Assembly: GCF_015767635.1 (NCBI RefSeq) | Contig: NZ_CP065230.1 | Span: 2,232,001 to 2,296,000, forward strand | DNA from: Halomonas sp. A40-4 | GTDB taxonomy: Bacteria; Pseudomonadota; Gammaproteobacteria; Pseudomonadales; Halomonadaceae | Direction: 5' to 3' | DNA length: 64,000 nt | Part shown: piece after piece, positions 7,926 to 17,551 of the stretch | How the letters are laid out: each line of letters starts with the position of its first letter | Numbering within the stretch: position 1 is the first letter of the stretch | Notes under the pieces: model-generated | Told to the model about the DNA's origin: nothing | Seen by the model: the letters and a program-made list of their open reading frames with translations, nothing else | Database searches by the model: none | Translations under genes and position numbers: made by a program

Positions 7926-9343
7926 CCACGGCCGATAAGCAAGACGCACAAGGCCCTGAGCCTTTTACGCTGCCGCGCAAGCCGCACTACGTGACGCTGG
8001 CGGCGGACTGCGATTTTTTTGCGCTCTTCCAAAAAATCGAGCGGCAGTTTACCAACTGCTACATGCTGGAGTCGCTGGGCGAAGATAGCCATATGGCGCG
8101 CCACTCGATCATCGGCTTTGACCCAGAGTACACGCTTTACGCCAACGGCCACACGCTGACGATCGAAGACCGCGACGGCCATGCCAATCACTACCCGAGC
8201 GATAACCCTTATGAGTTGCTGCGCAGCCTGATTCCCCAGAACATTATTTCGCGTAAATATGCCGGTGGGTTAAGCGGTTACCTCGGTTACGACGCCATGC
8301 AGTACTTCGAGCCATCGCTGACGTTAAAAGCCAGCGATGATTTCGATACGTTCCGGTTCGGGCTCTATAAAGACGGCTTGATCCTCGACAAGATGACCGG
8401 TGAGGTTATCTATTTTTACTACGACAATAGCCGCTACGAGTTCCTGCAGACGCTGATCGACGCCGACGACACGCCCCCCGGCCCGCTGCATATCACTGCC
8501 CTGGGCGATACCATGAGCCAGGCAGAGCACGCCGAGGCCGTGGCCAAGGTGAAACAGGACATCATCGACGGCAAGGTCTTCCAGTGCGAGGTCGGCTTTA
8601 AAAAGCGCTTCCGGATTCAGGGCGATACCCTGGCGCTATACGACCAGCTACGCACCATTAACCCCTCGCCGCAGATGTACTACGTCAAGTTTGGTGATCA
8701 GAAGCTGATTGGCGCAAGCCCGGAGCTGCTGTTTCGACTACGCCAGGGCGAAATGGAAACCTTCCCGCTGGCGGGCACCACCACCCGTGGTCAAACGCCC
8801 CAGGAGGATACCCAACTCGCCCGGGCACTGCTCAATGACCCCAAAGAGATCGCCGAGCACAATATGATCGTCGACCTGCACCGCAATGATATTGGCCGGG
8901 TGGCGCAGTTTGGCACAGTAAAAGTGCGCAGTCTGATGGATATCAAGCGTTTCAGCCACGTCCAGCACATCTCCAGCGAGATTGTCGGCATTATCGCCGA
9001 GGGTGATGACATGTTCAGCGCCCTGGCCAGCAATTTCCCGGCGGGCACGCTCACCGGCGCCCCCAAGATCGAGGCGATGAAGATTATCGACGACCTGGAA
9101 AATGACGGACGGGGCCCCTACGGCGGCGCTGTGGGGCAGTTCTCGTTCAACGGCGACTGCACCTTTGCCATCCCCATTCGTACGGTATTTGTGAACGGCG
9201 AGCGTGCTTACGTGCAGACCTGCGGCGGCAACGTGTATGACAGCAACGCCGAGGATGAGTACGAGGAGATTCGCCGTAAATTTGCCGGCACCCGCAAGGC
9301 CTTGGCCCCCTTTATGAGCACGGAAACGGAGAGCCCCGCATGA
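7922..9343 (+). CDS. trpE: Anthranilate synthase component I
   Basis: Chorismate-binding subunit (473 residues) that makes anthranilate from chorismate with ammonia from TrpG, the first step of tryptophan synthesis. The catalytic half carries PLAGTTTRG; the alanine where PabB enzymes have lysine (PIKGT) points to TrpE rather than aminodeoxychorismate synthase. Near the N-terminus MLES is followed ten residues later by serine, matching the LLES-x10-S motif linked to feedback inhibition by tryptophan. FPAGTLTGAPK and GAVGQFSFNGD are further family landmarks. It is translationally coupled to trpR upstream (ATGA overlap) and trpG downstream (overlap at 9340), and falls under the trp operator. A second trpE elsewhere in the genome cannot be excluded. 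Confidence 0.9.
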   Translation: MTTADKQDAQGPEPFTLPRKPHYVTLAADCDFFALFQKIERQFTNCYMLESLGEDSHMARHSIIGFDPEYTLYANGHTLTIEDRDGHANHYPSDNPYELLRSLIPQNIISRKYAGGLSGYLGYDAMQYFEPSLTLKASDDFDTFRFGLYKDGLILDKMTGEVIYFYYDNSRYEFLQTLIDADDTPPGPLHITALGDTMSQAEHAEAVAKVKQDIIDGKVFQCEVGFKKRFRIQGDTLALYDQLRTINPSPQMYYVKFGDQKLIGASPELLFRLRQGEMETFPLAGTTTRGQTPQEDTQLARALLNDPKEIAEHNMIVDLHRNDIGRVAQFGTVKVRSLMDIKRFSHVQHISSEIVGIIAEGDDMFSALASNFPAGTLTGAPKIEAMKIIDDLENDGRGPYGGAVGQFSFNGDCTFAIPIRTVFVNGERAYVQTCGGNVYDSNAEDEYEEIRRKFAGTRKALAPFMSTETESPA

Positions 9344-10008
9344 AGGTGCTGATCATCGATAACTACGACTCCTTCACCTATAACCTGTATCAGTTCATTG
9401 GTGAGATTCTGACCACCGAAAAAAACCGCGGCAGGGTGCCCCATTTCGAGATACTCGTTAAGCGCAACAACCAGATCGACTTCAAGACCATTGAAGCCAT
9501 GGCGCCGGACCGCATTATTATCTCGCCTGGCCCCGGCTCACCGGATGACCCGCGTTACTTCGGCGTCTGTGCAGAGGTGATAGAAAAGCTCGGTAAAACC
9601 ACCCCGCTGCTGGGGGTTTGTCTTGGCATGCAGGGCATTGTGCACGTGTTTGGCGGCCAGGTGGTCAAAGCACCGCTACCCATGCACGGCAAGATCAGTC
9701 CCATCAACCACAACAACCACTCGGTGTTTAATGGCGTCCCCGACCAGCTCGAAGTGATGCGCTATCACTCGCTGATTGCTGATGCCGCGACCCTGCCTGA
9801 ATGCCTGGAAGTCACCGCGACGGTAGGTGCCCTGGCGGCGGACAACTTTGAACAGCGTAGCCGCTGGCAGGCGGTCGGCGAATTCGAATTGATGGGGGTT
9901 AAACACCGGGACTACCCCATTCACGGCATTCAGTTTCACCCGGAATCGTTTGCGACCGAAGGCGGCAAGGAGTTGATTGGCAACTTTCTGTTTGCCTATG
10001 ACGCCTGA
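9340..10008 (+). CDS. trpG: Anthranilate synthase component II (glutamine amidotransferase)
   Basis: Class I glutamine amidotransferase of 222 residues that releases ammonia from glutamine for TrpE. It starts MKVLIIDNYDSFTYNLYQF, has the oxyanion stretch SPGPGSPDD, the nucleophile in GVCLGMQ and the His-Glu pair in IQFHPES. It is a little longer than typical TrpG/PabA (about 190-200) because of short insertions after the first helix (TTEKNRGR) and before the active-site histidine. The start overlaps the trpE stop (ATGA). PabA and TrpG are often interchangeable, but the operon supports the tryptophan role. It converges with rluF 11 bases on, with no visible terminator between. Confidence 0.9.
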   Translation: MKVLIIDNYDSFTYNLYQFIGEILTTEKNRGRVPHFEILVKRNNQIDFKTIEAMAPDRIIISPGPGSPDDPRYFGVCAEVIEKLGKTTPLLGVCLGMQGIVHVFGGQVVKAPLPMHGKISPINHNNHSVFNGVPDQLEVMRYHSLIADAATLPECLEVTATVGALAADNFEQRSRWQAVGEFELMGVKHRDYPIHGIQFHPESFATEGGKELIGNFLFAYDA

Positions 10009-10019
10009 CGTTGGCGCTA

Positions 10020-11051
10020 TTACTTTCGGCGCGAGGGAGACTTTCCCTTCATAGGCTTGTTTTTGCCACCACCGCCTTTGACGGGCTTGCCTCGTCCGGT
10101 CGCTTTCCTGCCAGAAGGCACGCCACTTGACTTGCCTTTAAGCGCTGGTTTGCCGCCAGCGCTTTTGGCCTTGGGCCGCCCTGACCCGCTGGCAGTGCGT
10201 TTTCCCGTCCCTTTGCTCGGCGTTTTGTCACTGGATTTACCGCCACGCTTGCCCGGCGTGCCAACGGCATTTTGCCGAGATTTATTCTGGCTGCTCGAAC
10301 GCTTTGGCGCAGACGACGGCGCGGGCTTGGCCTCTGAACTGGCGGTTAACGCCTCAATCTTCGCGATCTCTTTCGGGGTCAAGTCGCGCCAGTCGCCCAG
10401 CGCCAGGCCCTTGAGCGATACATTCATGATGCGCGTGCGAATGAGCTGGGTGACGTCATAGCCGAAATAGTCACACATGCGGCGAATCTGACGGTTCAAT
10501 CCCTGCACCAACGTTATCGTGAACTCGAAGGTGGATACCTTTTCCACGTGGCATTTCTTGGTGACCTGACCAAGGATGGGTACCCCGTTCTGCATCCCTT
10601 GAATGAAGTCATCGGTAATCGGTTTGTTGACCGTTACCCGGTATTCCTTTTCATGGTGGTTGTTGGCCCGCAATATCTTGTTCACCAGGTCGCCATTATT
10701 GGTGAGCAAAATCAGCCCCTGGGAGTCCTTATCCAGCCGACCAATGGGGAAAATGCGCGTGCCGTGTTTTACAAAATCGACAATGTTGTCTTTTTCGCTT
10801 GGCTCTGTGGTACAGACAATACCCACCGGCTTATTGAGCGCGATGAGGACAAGGTCTTCCTCTTCCTGAGGCTCGATATCCTGGCCGTTGACCTTGACCC
10901 GATCGCCTGCCACTACCTGGTCGCCTGTCGTCGCGCGGCGTCCGTTAATCCAGACGTTGCCCTGCTCCACATAGCGGTCGGCTTCCCGCCGTGAGCACAG
11001 GCCGCTTTCACTGATATATTTGTTGATACGGGTAGATTTTCGTAACGTCAT
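10020..11051 (-). CDS. rluF: 23S rRNA pseudouridine(2604) synthase
   Basis: RsuA/RluF-type pseudouridine synthase. An N-terminal S4 RNA-binding domain ([20 protein letters not shown]) is followed by the catalytic domain with the [15 protein letters not shown] motif holding the catalytic aspartate, and by [14 protein letters not shown], which is typical of RluF. Enzyme homology ends near residue 230; the remaining 110 or so residues are an unusual low-complexity tail rich in Lys, Ser, Gly and Pro (repeated K, SS, GK and GRK). It probably modifies U2604 of 23S rRNA. The tail may help RNA binding; that is inference. Confidence 0.88.
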   Translation of the reverse strand: MTLRKSTRINKYISESGLCSRREADRYVEQGNVWINGRRATTGDQVVAGDRVKVNGQDIEPQEEEDLVLIALNKPVGIVCTTEPSEKDNIVDFVKHGTRIFPIGRLDKDSQGLILLTNNGDLVNKILRANNHHEKEYRVTVNKPITDDFIQGMQNGVPILGQVTKKCHVEKVSTFEFTITLVQGLNRQIRRMCDYFGYDVTQLIRTRIMNVSLKGLALGDWRDLTPKEIAKIEALTASSEAKPAPSSAPKRSSSQNKSRQNAVGTPGKRGGKSSDKTPSKGTGKRTASGSGRPKAKSAGGKPALKGKSSGVPSGRKATGRGKPVKGGGGKNKPMKGKSPSRRK

Positions 11052-11087
11052 AGAACGCCATGTGTCTGAAAGGGATAAAGAAAACGC

Positions 11088-11633
11088 TTAAAAAGACGAC
11101 CCGGGCTGCTTCAGAAACGCCAGCTCCTCGTCGGTAGAAACTCGCCCCAGCAGCGCATTACGGTGCGGGTAGCGGCAGAAGCGATCAATAATCGCCTTGT
11201 GGCGCACTTCAAAGTCGAAGTTTTTCTCCAACCCAGGCTGGTTAAACAGCTCCATCGCCCGCTCGTGAATTGTCGCCGACTCGCTATGCATATAGGGCAT
11301 ATACAGAAACGCCCGCTGCTCACTGGAAAACTCAGCATCGGCGCTAGCGGCCACCGCTTCCTGAGCCAGCGCCAGCGCCAAGGTATCGGTGGCAAAGGCA
11401 CTGGCGTCGTCGCGATAGATATTGCGCGAGAACTGATCCAGCACGATGATCTCCGCGAGCCGCCCTTGGGGCGTTTTCCGCCAGGCGTAACACTCGCACT
11501 GCGCTGCCTGGGCATGCAGAGTGCCAAACCGCTCCCGGATCGCCTGATCCATCTCGGGGTCTTTTTTAAACCACTGCGCAGGCGTCAAGGCCTCAAACCA
11601 GAAATCGAGTACCGCTTGAGCATCTGATGACAT
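11088..11633 (-). CDS. DUF924 family protein
   Basis: A 181-residue protein of the DUF924 family, whose biochemical role is not established. Signatures seen are VLDFWFEALTPAQWFKKD at the N-terminus, IIVLDQFSRNIYRDDASAF in the middle, and MPYMHSESATIHERAMELF; these helices resemble TPR-like folds. A longer frame reaches 11705, but I chose the ATG at 11633 because AGGAGG sits seven bases before it and family similarity begins there. It lies 43 bases after ppc on the same strand. Confidence 0.85.
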   Translation of the reverse strand: MSSDAQAVLDFWFEALTPAQWFKKDPEMDQAIRERFGTLHAQAAQCECYAWRKTPQGRLAEIIVLDQFSRNIYRDDASAFATDTLALALAQEAVAASADAEFSSEQRAFLYMPYMHSESATIHERAMELFNQPGLEKNFDFEVRHKAIIDRFCRYPHRNALLGRVSTDEELAFLKQPGSSF

Positions 11634-11676
11634 TGACGCCTCCTGATGGTGACAAAAACGCTGATGGTGATAAAAA

Positions 11677-14325
11677 CTAGCCCGTATTACGTAGACCGGC
11701 CGCAATCCCCGCCATGGTAACCATCAGTGCTCTTGAAAGATCGGCGCTGATAGCCCCGTCGGCGTCACGATTACGCTGCAAGAGCTCCGCCTGCAAGCCG
11801 TGGAGCGGATCGATATAGGGGTTACGCACATCAATCGCCTGACGAATCAGCGGCGTATTTTCCAGCAGTTCCTCCTGCTGCAGAATATCCAGCACGGACT
11901 CTTCCAGCCGTGCGAACCGCTCACGCAACTGTTTACCCAATGCCTTCAACGAAGGCTCGTCCACCAGGCGGTGCTCGTAGTAGGCAGCAATCGCCACGTC
12001 GGCTTTGGCCAACAACATTTCCAGCATATCGAGGTAGGTGCCGAAGAACGGCCACTCGTTGCGCATTTCCTGTAGCACTTCGCGCCCGCCCGGCTGCGCC
12101 AGCCGGTGCGAGAACGCCTCGCCACTACCCAGCCATGCGGGCAGCATCAGACGTATCTGCGTCCAGGCAAAAATCCACGGAATCGCGCGGAGTGTCTCCA
12201 CCCCACCATCCTGGCGGCGTTTAGTTGGCCGCGAGCCCAACGGCAGCCTACCCAGTGCGCCTTCCGGTGTTACCGAACGGAAGTAAGGTACAAAGTCCGG
12301 GTCTTCACGCACAACGCCAACATAGGCGGCGTGGGCAACGCTGGAAAGCTGGTCCATCTCTTCGCGCCAGTGCGGTTCGGGTGCCCTCGGCGGCAGCAGC
12401 GTGGCCTCCAACACCGCACAGGCATAAATTTCCATCGAACGCAGGGCAATATCGGGCTGACCAAACTTGAAGCGAATCATCTCGCCCTGTTCAGTCACCC
12501 GTAGGCTGCCGTTCACCGAGCCAGGCGGCTGGGAAAGAATCGCCGCGTGGGCGGGGCCGCCGCCACGGCCAACGGTGCCACCGCGGCCATGAAACAGGGT
12601 GAGGTCGACACCATGGCGCTCACACACATTGACCAACGACTCCTGAGCGCGGTACTGGGCCCAGGCGGCGGCCAGCTGCCCGGCGTCCTTCGCAGAATCC
12701 GAGTAGCCAATCATCACCTCCTGGCCCTTGCGCATCAGCTTGCGATAGCCCGGCAGCGCCAGCAGTTGGTCGATCACGTCGCCTGCGTGATCCAGGTCGT
12801 TCAGGGTTTCAAACAGCGGTGCAATCGGCAGGGTCACGTTGCCGCCGGCCTCTTTCATCAACAGCGCTACGGTAAGCACGTCTGACGGTTCAGCCGCCAT
12901 GGAGATGATGTAGGTCCCCAGCGCTTCACTGTGCTCCTGGGCGACCACCTTGAAGGTATCGAGCACCTCGCGGGATTCTGCCGAACACTCCCAGCGGCGC
13001 GGGATCAGCGGCCGCCGCGATTCAAGTTCGGCCAGTAAAAATTCCTGGCGCTGGGCTTCATCCCACTCACGGTAGTGACCCAGGTTCAGCGCGTCGGTCA
13101 GCTCTTCCATTACCTGGGCATGACGGCTAGCTTCTTGACGCAGGTCGAGCTTGGTCAGCGTGACGCCGAAGACCGCCACCCGGCGCAGGGTGTCCAGCAG
13201 CGCGCCGTTGGCGATGGTGTCCAGGCCCACATCGCACAGAGAACGGTAGCAGGCCAGCAAGGGCGCATACAGCTGGTCGCGGGTTTCGATAATCGGCCCG
13301 CCGTCATAGTTATGCCCCTCCAGCTCGGCCTTTGCCCAGTCGCGAGTGGACTCCATTTTCGCCAGCAGGCGCTTCAGTACTTCGCGGTAAGGCTCTGCCA
13401 CGTCGCCCGCTTCGGCTTTAAGGGCGCTATTGGCCTTCCACATGGAGAGCTCGGTCTTGAGTTGCTCAAGGTCACGCAGGTAGAGGTCTGCTGCCATCCA
13501 ACGCCCCAAAAGAAGCACTTCTTTGGTGACCTTGGCCGTGACGTTTGGGTTGCCATCCCGGTCACCTCCCATCCAGGAGGCATAGCGAATGGGCGCGGCG
13601 TCCAGCGGCAAGCGTTCGCCAGCGGTATCGAGCAGCAGGTTGTCCAGATCACGATGAAAGTCAGGCACCGCCTGCCACAGCGAATTTTCAATCACGGCAA
13701 AGCCCCACTTGGCCTCATCGACGGGCGTGGGTCGTTCATGGCGAATCTCGTCGGTATGCCAGGCTTGACTGATCAGTTCCTCCAGCCGCCCCTGTGCGCG
13801 GGCACCACGCTCAGGGTAGTCATCAGAACCTTCAATGGCCGTCAGGCAGTCGTCGATGGCATCGTACTTTTGAATCAGCGTGCGGCGAATGACTTCGGTA
13901 GGGTGCGCGGTGAGCACCAGTTCAACCCGCATATTGGCAAGGCTCTCGACCAGCTTGCGCGGCGAGTTGCCTGCCTGCTCGGCGCGCTTGAGCAGCTCGC
14001 CTAGCACCGGCTGCGAGCCTGGCTTGTAGTCTTCAACACGGCGGAATCGCGCCCGGTAGTGCTGCTCGGCGATATTGGCGAGATTGAGGAACTGGTTGAA
14101 AGCACGGGTGACGGGCAGCAAATCCTGCTCAGGTAGCTGACGCAGGTATTCAATCAAATCACGTTGCTGTAGCGAATCACCCTGCCGCCCCTGCTTGGCA
14201 TGGGCACGAATGGTTTCGATTTTATCGACAAATGATTGGCCTAGGTCGTCGGCAATGGTACGCCCCAGGCTGTCGCCCAGAATACGCACGTTATCGCGCA
14301 GCGATTCGTGTAGATCATGGCTCAT
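11677..14325 (-). CDS. ppc: Phosphoenolpyruvate carboxylase
   Basis: Cytosolic enzyme (882 residues from this start) that carboxylates PEP to oxaloacetate, refilling the TCA cycle. Diagnostic stretches are VLTAHPTEVIRRT with the catalytic histidine, ASWMGGDRDGNPNVTAKVT, GYSDSAKDAGQLAAAW, LFHGRGGTVGRGGGPAH and the C-terminal end in MAGIAAGLRNTG. The frame is open upstream to 14520, but the ATG at 14325 has AAGGAGG eight bases before it and matches the family N-terminus (MSHDLHESLRDNVRILG). mazG lies 47 bases upstream on the same strand. Confidence 0.95.
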   Translation of the reverse strand: MSHDLHESLRDNVRILGDSLGRTIADDLGQSFVDKIETIRAHAKQGRQGDSLQQRDLIEYLRQLPEQDLLPVTRAFNQFLNLANIAEQHYRARFRRVEDYKPGSQPVLGELLKRAEQAGNSPRKLVESLANMRVELVLTAHPTEVIRRTLIQKYDAIDDCLTAIEGSDDYPERGARAQGRLEELISQAWHTDEIRHERPTPVDEAKWGFAVIENSLWQAVPDFHRDLDNLLLDTAGERLPLDAAPIRYASWMGGDRDGNPNVTAKVTKEVLLLGRWMAADLYLRDLEQLKTELSMWKANSALKAEAGDVAEPYREVLKRLLAKMESTRDWAKAELEGHNYDGGPIIETRDQLYAPLLACYRSLCDVGLDTIANGALLDTLRRVAVFGVTLTKLDLRQEASRHAQVMEELTDALNLGHYREWDEAQRQEFLLAELESRRPLIPRRWECSAESREVLDTFKVVAQEHSEALGTYIISMAAEPSDVLTVALLMKEAGGNVTLPIAPLFETLNDLDHAGDVIDQLLALPGYRKLMRKGQEVMIGYSDSAKDAGQLAAAWAQYRAQESLVNVCERHGVDLTLFHGRGGTVGRGGGPAHAAILSQPPGSVNGSLRVTEQGEMIRFKFGQPDIALRSMEIYACAVLEATLLPPRAPEPHWREEMDQLSSVAHAAYVGVVREDPDFVPYFRSVTPEGALGRLPLGSRPTKRRQDGGVETLRAIPWIFAWTQIRLMLPAWLGSGEAFSHRLAQPGGREVLQEMRNEWPFFGTYLDMLEMLLAKADVAIAAYYEHRLVDEPSLKALGKQLRERFARLEESVLDILQQEELLENTPLIRQAIDVRNPYIDPLHGLQAELLQRNRDADGAISADLSRALMVTMAGIAAGLRNTG

Positions 14326-14372
14326 GGCGTGGCCTCCTTGCAGGGGTCGCGTATAAACGGTTGATAACGATG

Positions 14373-15215
14373 TTATTGGGTGTCTTCGGCTTTGGCTGCC
14401 TGCCAGTGGGCTTCCATCTCGTCCAGCGTGGCCTCGGCGAGTGGCCGCTTGGCAGCGCTGAGTTCGCCCTCTACGTAGCGAAAGCGCCGCTCGAATTTGG
14501 CATTGGTCGCGCGCAGGCACTGTTCCGGGTTGGCCCCTAGCGTGCGTGCTAAATTAGTGACGGCAAACAGCAGATCACCGACTTCTTCATGGGCTTGCTG
14601 CTGGTCGCCTGCGGCAAGGGCCTCTTCCACTTCATCAAGCTCTTCGCGGATCTTGGCCAGAACGCCATGGGAATCCGGCCAGTCAAAGCCCACCCTTGCC
14701 GCGCGTTTGGAAAGCTTGGCCGCACGGCTAAGTGCGGGCAGGGTTCGGGGCACGTCATCAAGCACCGAGGCAGGTACGCCTGCCCTGTCAGCACGCGCCC
14801 TTTCGTCACGTTCTGCGGCTTTCAGCGATTCCCAGCGGCTATTCACCTGCTGTGTCTGTACGTCCCTGGCACTGACCCCCGGTGGTCGACGTGAGTTCAA
14901 GGTGCCGTCGGGGAAGACATGCGGGTGGCGACGCAACATCTTGTCGGTGAGCGTATCGATAATGTCATGGAAATCGAAGCGCTGCTCTTCCGCCCCGAAC
15001 TGGGCGTAGTAAACCACCTGAAACAACAGATCGCCCAGCTCGCCGGGCAATTCATCAAAAGCGCGGCGTTCGATGGCATCGGCCACTTCGTAGGCTTCTT
15101 CAAGAGTGTGCGGCACGATGCTGTCCCAATCCTGCTTGATATCCCAGGGGCAGCCCTGCTCATGGTCTCGAAGCACCTGCATCAGGGTGAGCAAATCATC
15201 CAGCGAGTAACGCAT
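14373..15215 (-). CDS. mazG: Nucleoside triphosphate pyrophosphohydrolase MazG
   Basis: Hydrolyses (d)NTPs to NMP and PPi, clearing aberrant nucleotides. At 280 residues it has two MazG domains: CPWDIKQDWDSIVPHTLEEAYEV with EELPGELGDLLFQVVY-like metal-binding Glu/Asp early on, and EELDEVEEALAAGDQQQAHEEVGDLLFAV later. Its ATG overlaps the relA stop by one base, so the two are translated together. In E. coli MazG is reported to lower ppGpp levels, which fits its pairing with relA. Confidence 0.93.
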   Translation of the reverse strand: MRYSLDDLLTLMQVLRDHEQGCPWDIKQDWDSIVPHTLEEAYEVADAIERRAFDELPGELGDLLFQVVYYAQFGAEEQRFDFHDIIDTLTDKMLRRHPHVFPDGTLNSRRPPGVSARDVQTQQVNSRWESLKAAERDERARADRAGVPASVLDDVPRTLPALSRAAKLSKRAARVGFDWPDSHGVLAKIREELDEVEEALAAGDQQQAHEEVGDLLFAVTNLARTLGANPEQCLRATNAKFERRFRYVEGELSAAKRPLAEATLDEMEAHWQAAKAEDTQ

Positions 15216-17491
15216 CAGCCCCTTCCCCCCCGCGTTGTCTTGTCCGGGTCGGTGTCGCGCAGGCGACGCACCTCGGTCACATTGGGCAATTGTTGAATAC
15301 GTGAGAAAAGACGCCCCAGCGCTTCCAGACCATCGACTTCCAGGGTAATGCGAAGCCGGGCAATACCTTCGTCAGTGTCGGTCAGCGTATTCACCGCCAG
15401 CACGTTGACTTTTTCGTTGCCCAGCAGACCGGTGACATCGCGCAGCAGGCCTGAACGGTCCCAGGCCTGGATCTCGATAGTTACCGGATAGCGCGTCTCG
15501 GCGCGCTCACCCCACTCCACCTCAATAATGCGCTGGGGTTCGTCCAGGCGCAATTGCAGGATGTTGCTGCAATCCTGGCGATGTACCGTCACGCCGCGAC
15601 CCTGGGTAATGAAACCGACGATGGGTTCGCCGGGAACCGGGCGACAGCAGTTCGCCATGCTGGTTTTCAGGTTGCCGACCCCCAGCACGGTAATATCGCT
15701 TTTGGTCGCCTTGCTGGACTGACGCTTGGGCTTGGCCAGCAGTCGGTCGAGCTGGTCCTGGTCATCGGTTTCACCAAACAACTGCTGGGCCAGGTGAAGA
15801 ACCTGTCCAATGCGCAAGTCGCCCGCCCCCAAGGCGGCATACATGTCATCCGGCGTTTGGTAATTAACCGCTTTGGCCAGCTTGGGAAGATCGAGCCCAT
15901 CGACATCCAGGCGGCGCATTTCACGATCAAAAAGCACGCGACCTTCGTCCAGGTTTTGATCGCGGGCCTGGTACTTGAACCAGGCCTGGATCTTCGCCCG
16001 GGCCCGGGAGGTGCGCACATAGCCAAGACTCGGGTTGAGCCAGTCCCGGCTTGGCCCGCCTTTTGTCGCTGTAAGAATTTCGACCTGCTGACCGGATTTC
16101 AGCTTGTAGGTAAGCGGCACGATACGGCCATTGACCTTGGCCCCGCGGCAACGGTGTCCAATTTCAGTGTGCACGCGATAGGCGAAATCGATAGGCGTGG
16201 CGATCCGTGGCAAATCGATCACGTGGCCATCGGGGGTAAACACGTAGATGCGGTCCGGGGCGACATCACTTGAAAGCCCTTCGCGCAGGTCGCCAAAGCC
16301 GCCAACCTCGTCCTGCCACTCGAGCACCTGGCGCAGCCAGGCGATTTTTTCCTCGTAGCTGCGGCTCTTGGCGTTGGTGTCGTGGCCCTTGTAGCGCCAG
16401 TGGGCACAGACCCCTAGCTCGGCTTCGTCGTGCATCGCAAAGGTGCGAATCTGAATTTCCAGAACCTTGTTTTCCGGCCCCATCACAGCCGTGTGCAGCG
16501 ACTGGTAGCCGTTTTTCTTGGGGTTGGCAATGTAGTCGTCAAACTCGTTGGGTACGTGATGCCAACGGGAATGAACAATCCCCAATACCGTGTAGCAATC
16601 GGCCACTTCAGGCACCAGGATACGTACGGCGCGTACGTCGTGAACCTGGGAAAAATCGATCCGCTTGCGCTTCATTTTGCGCCAGATCGAATAGATGTGC
16701 TTGGCGCGCCCATCGACATCGTAATGATGGATGTTCTGAGCTTCCATCAAGCCTTTCAAGGTCTCTACGACATCGTTGATATAGCGGTCCCGGTCGAGGC
16801 GTTTTTCCGCCAGTAGCTTGGCAATCGCTTTGTATTCATCTTCGTGGAGATAACGAAACGAGAGGTCTTCCAGCTCCCACTTGAGCTGGCCAATACCCAG
16901 GCGGTGCGCCAACGGTGCATAGATATCGGCCACTTCCCGGGCGACCTGTTGGCACTTTTCACGGGGCGCATCTTTGACCTGGCGCAGAGCACAGGTACGC
17001 TCGGCAATTTTGATCAGCGCCACGCGCACGTCACTGACCATATTGACCAGCATCTTGCGCAGGTTTTCCTGCTGGTTGTGCTGGCCCATGCCATGGTTGG
17101 GGGCCAGCGGGTAGCTGATCGCGGCCATCTGCAAGACACCATCGATGAGGTTGGCCACCTCATCGCCGAAGCGCTTGGTGACTCCCTCCAAACTCAACAG
17201 GCCTTCTCGCACCGCACGATAGAGAACGGCTGCTTCCAACGTTGACTGGTCGAGCTTGAGTTCCCCCAGGATGTCGGCCATCTCCAGGCCCATACGAAAG
17301 CTGGAACCCGGCGTCAGCCACACACGGTGTGACCTGGGCGCCTCGAGCTCCAGGGTTTGAGCAAGCTCACAGGCCTCGCGTAAACGCGCTGGTTCCGGAA
17401 GACGCACGTCTTCTTGCAGGCGAGATAACCATTTCTGCAAGTCCACCGTTCCGCTGTCGGTTAGCGGCTGGTCTTCACGCACTTTTACCAT
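15215..17491 (-). CDS. relA: GTP pyrophosphokinase RelA
   Basis: Ribosome-associated (p)ppGpp synthetase of the stringent response. From this start about 758 residues: an inactive hydrolase region without the HD metal motif; the synthetase with HDVRAVRILVP, EFDDYIANPKKNGYQSLHTA and EIQIRTFAMHDEAELG (the EFDD sequence is the RelA rather than SpoT type); a TGS domain (RIYVFTPDGHVIDLP); and a C-terminal ACT domain (YPVTIEIQAWDRSGLLRDV). I chose the ATG at 17491 (MVKVRED) over one four codons upstream (17503) because family members I recall begin this way; neither has a strong RBS. mazG follows with a one-base overlap. Confidence 0.94.
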   Translation of the reverse strand: MVKVREDQPLTDSGTVDLQKWLSRLQEDVRLPEPARLREACELAQTLELEAPRSHRVWLTPGSSFRMGLEMADILGELKLDQSTLEAAVLYRAVREGLLSLEGVTKRFGDEVANLIDGVLQMAAISYPLAPNHGMGQHNQQENLRKMLVNMVSDVRVALIKIAERTCALRQVKDAPREKCQQVAREVADIYAPLAHRLGIGQLKWELEDLSFRYLHEDEYKAIAKLLAEKRLDRDRYINDVVETLKGLMEAQNIHHYDVDGRAKHIYSIWRKMKRKRIDFSQVHDVRAVRILVPEVADCYTVLGIVHSRWHHVPNEFDDYIANPKKNGYQSLHTAVMGPENKVLEIQIRTFAMHDEAELGVCAHWRYKGHDTNAKSRSYEEKIAWLRQVLEWQDEVGGFGDLREGLSSDVAPDRIYVFTPDGHVIDLPRIATPIDFAYRVHTEIGHRCRGAKVNGRIVPLTYKLKSGQQVEILTATKGGPSRDWLNPSLGYVRTSRARAKIQAWFKYQARDQNLDEGRVLFDREMRRLDVDGLDLPKLAKAVNYQTPDDMYAALGAGDLRIGQVLHLAQQLFGETDDQDQLDRLLAKPKRQSSKATKSDITVLGVGNLKTSMANCCRPVPGEPIVGFITQGRGVTVHRQDCSNILQLRLDEPQRIIEVEWGERAETRYPVTIEIQAWDRSGLLRDVTGLLGNEKVNVLAVNTLTDTDEGIARLRITLEVDGLEALGRLFSRIQQLPNVTEVRRLRDTDPDKTTRGGRG

Positions 17492-17551
17492 GACGATTCT
17501 CATCCATTCGAGGCAGCCGTTTGCGACACCGCTGCCGAGGCTAACGACGTT

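Noticed and set aside
7922..10008. The pair as PabB/PabA for folate synthesis
   Set aside because: The active-site motif has alanine (PLAGT) instead of lysine, the tryptophan-feedback motif is present, and the operon carries trpR and a trp operator.
17504..17551. GGCAGC...GCTGCC repeat between rlmD and relA as a terminator
   Set aside because: The arms are six bases with a long loop and no T run, which is expected by chance in GC-rich DNA.
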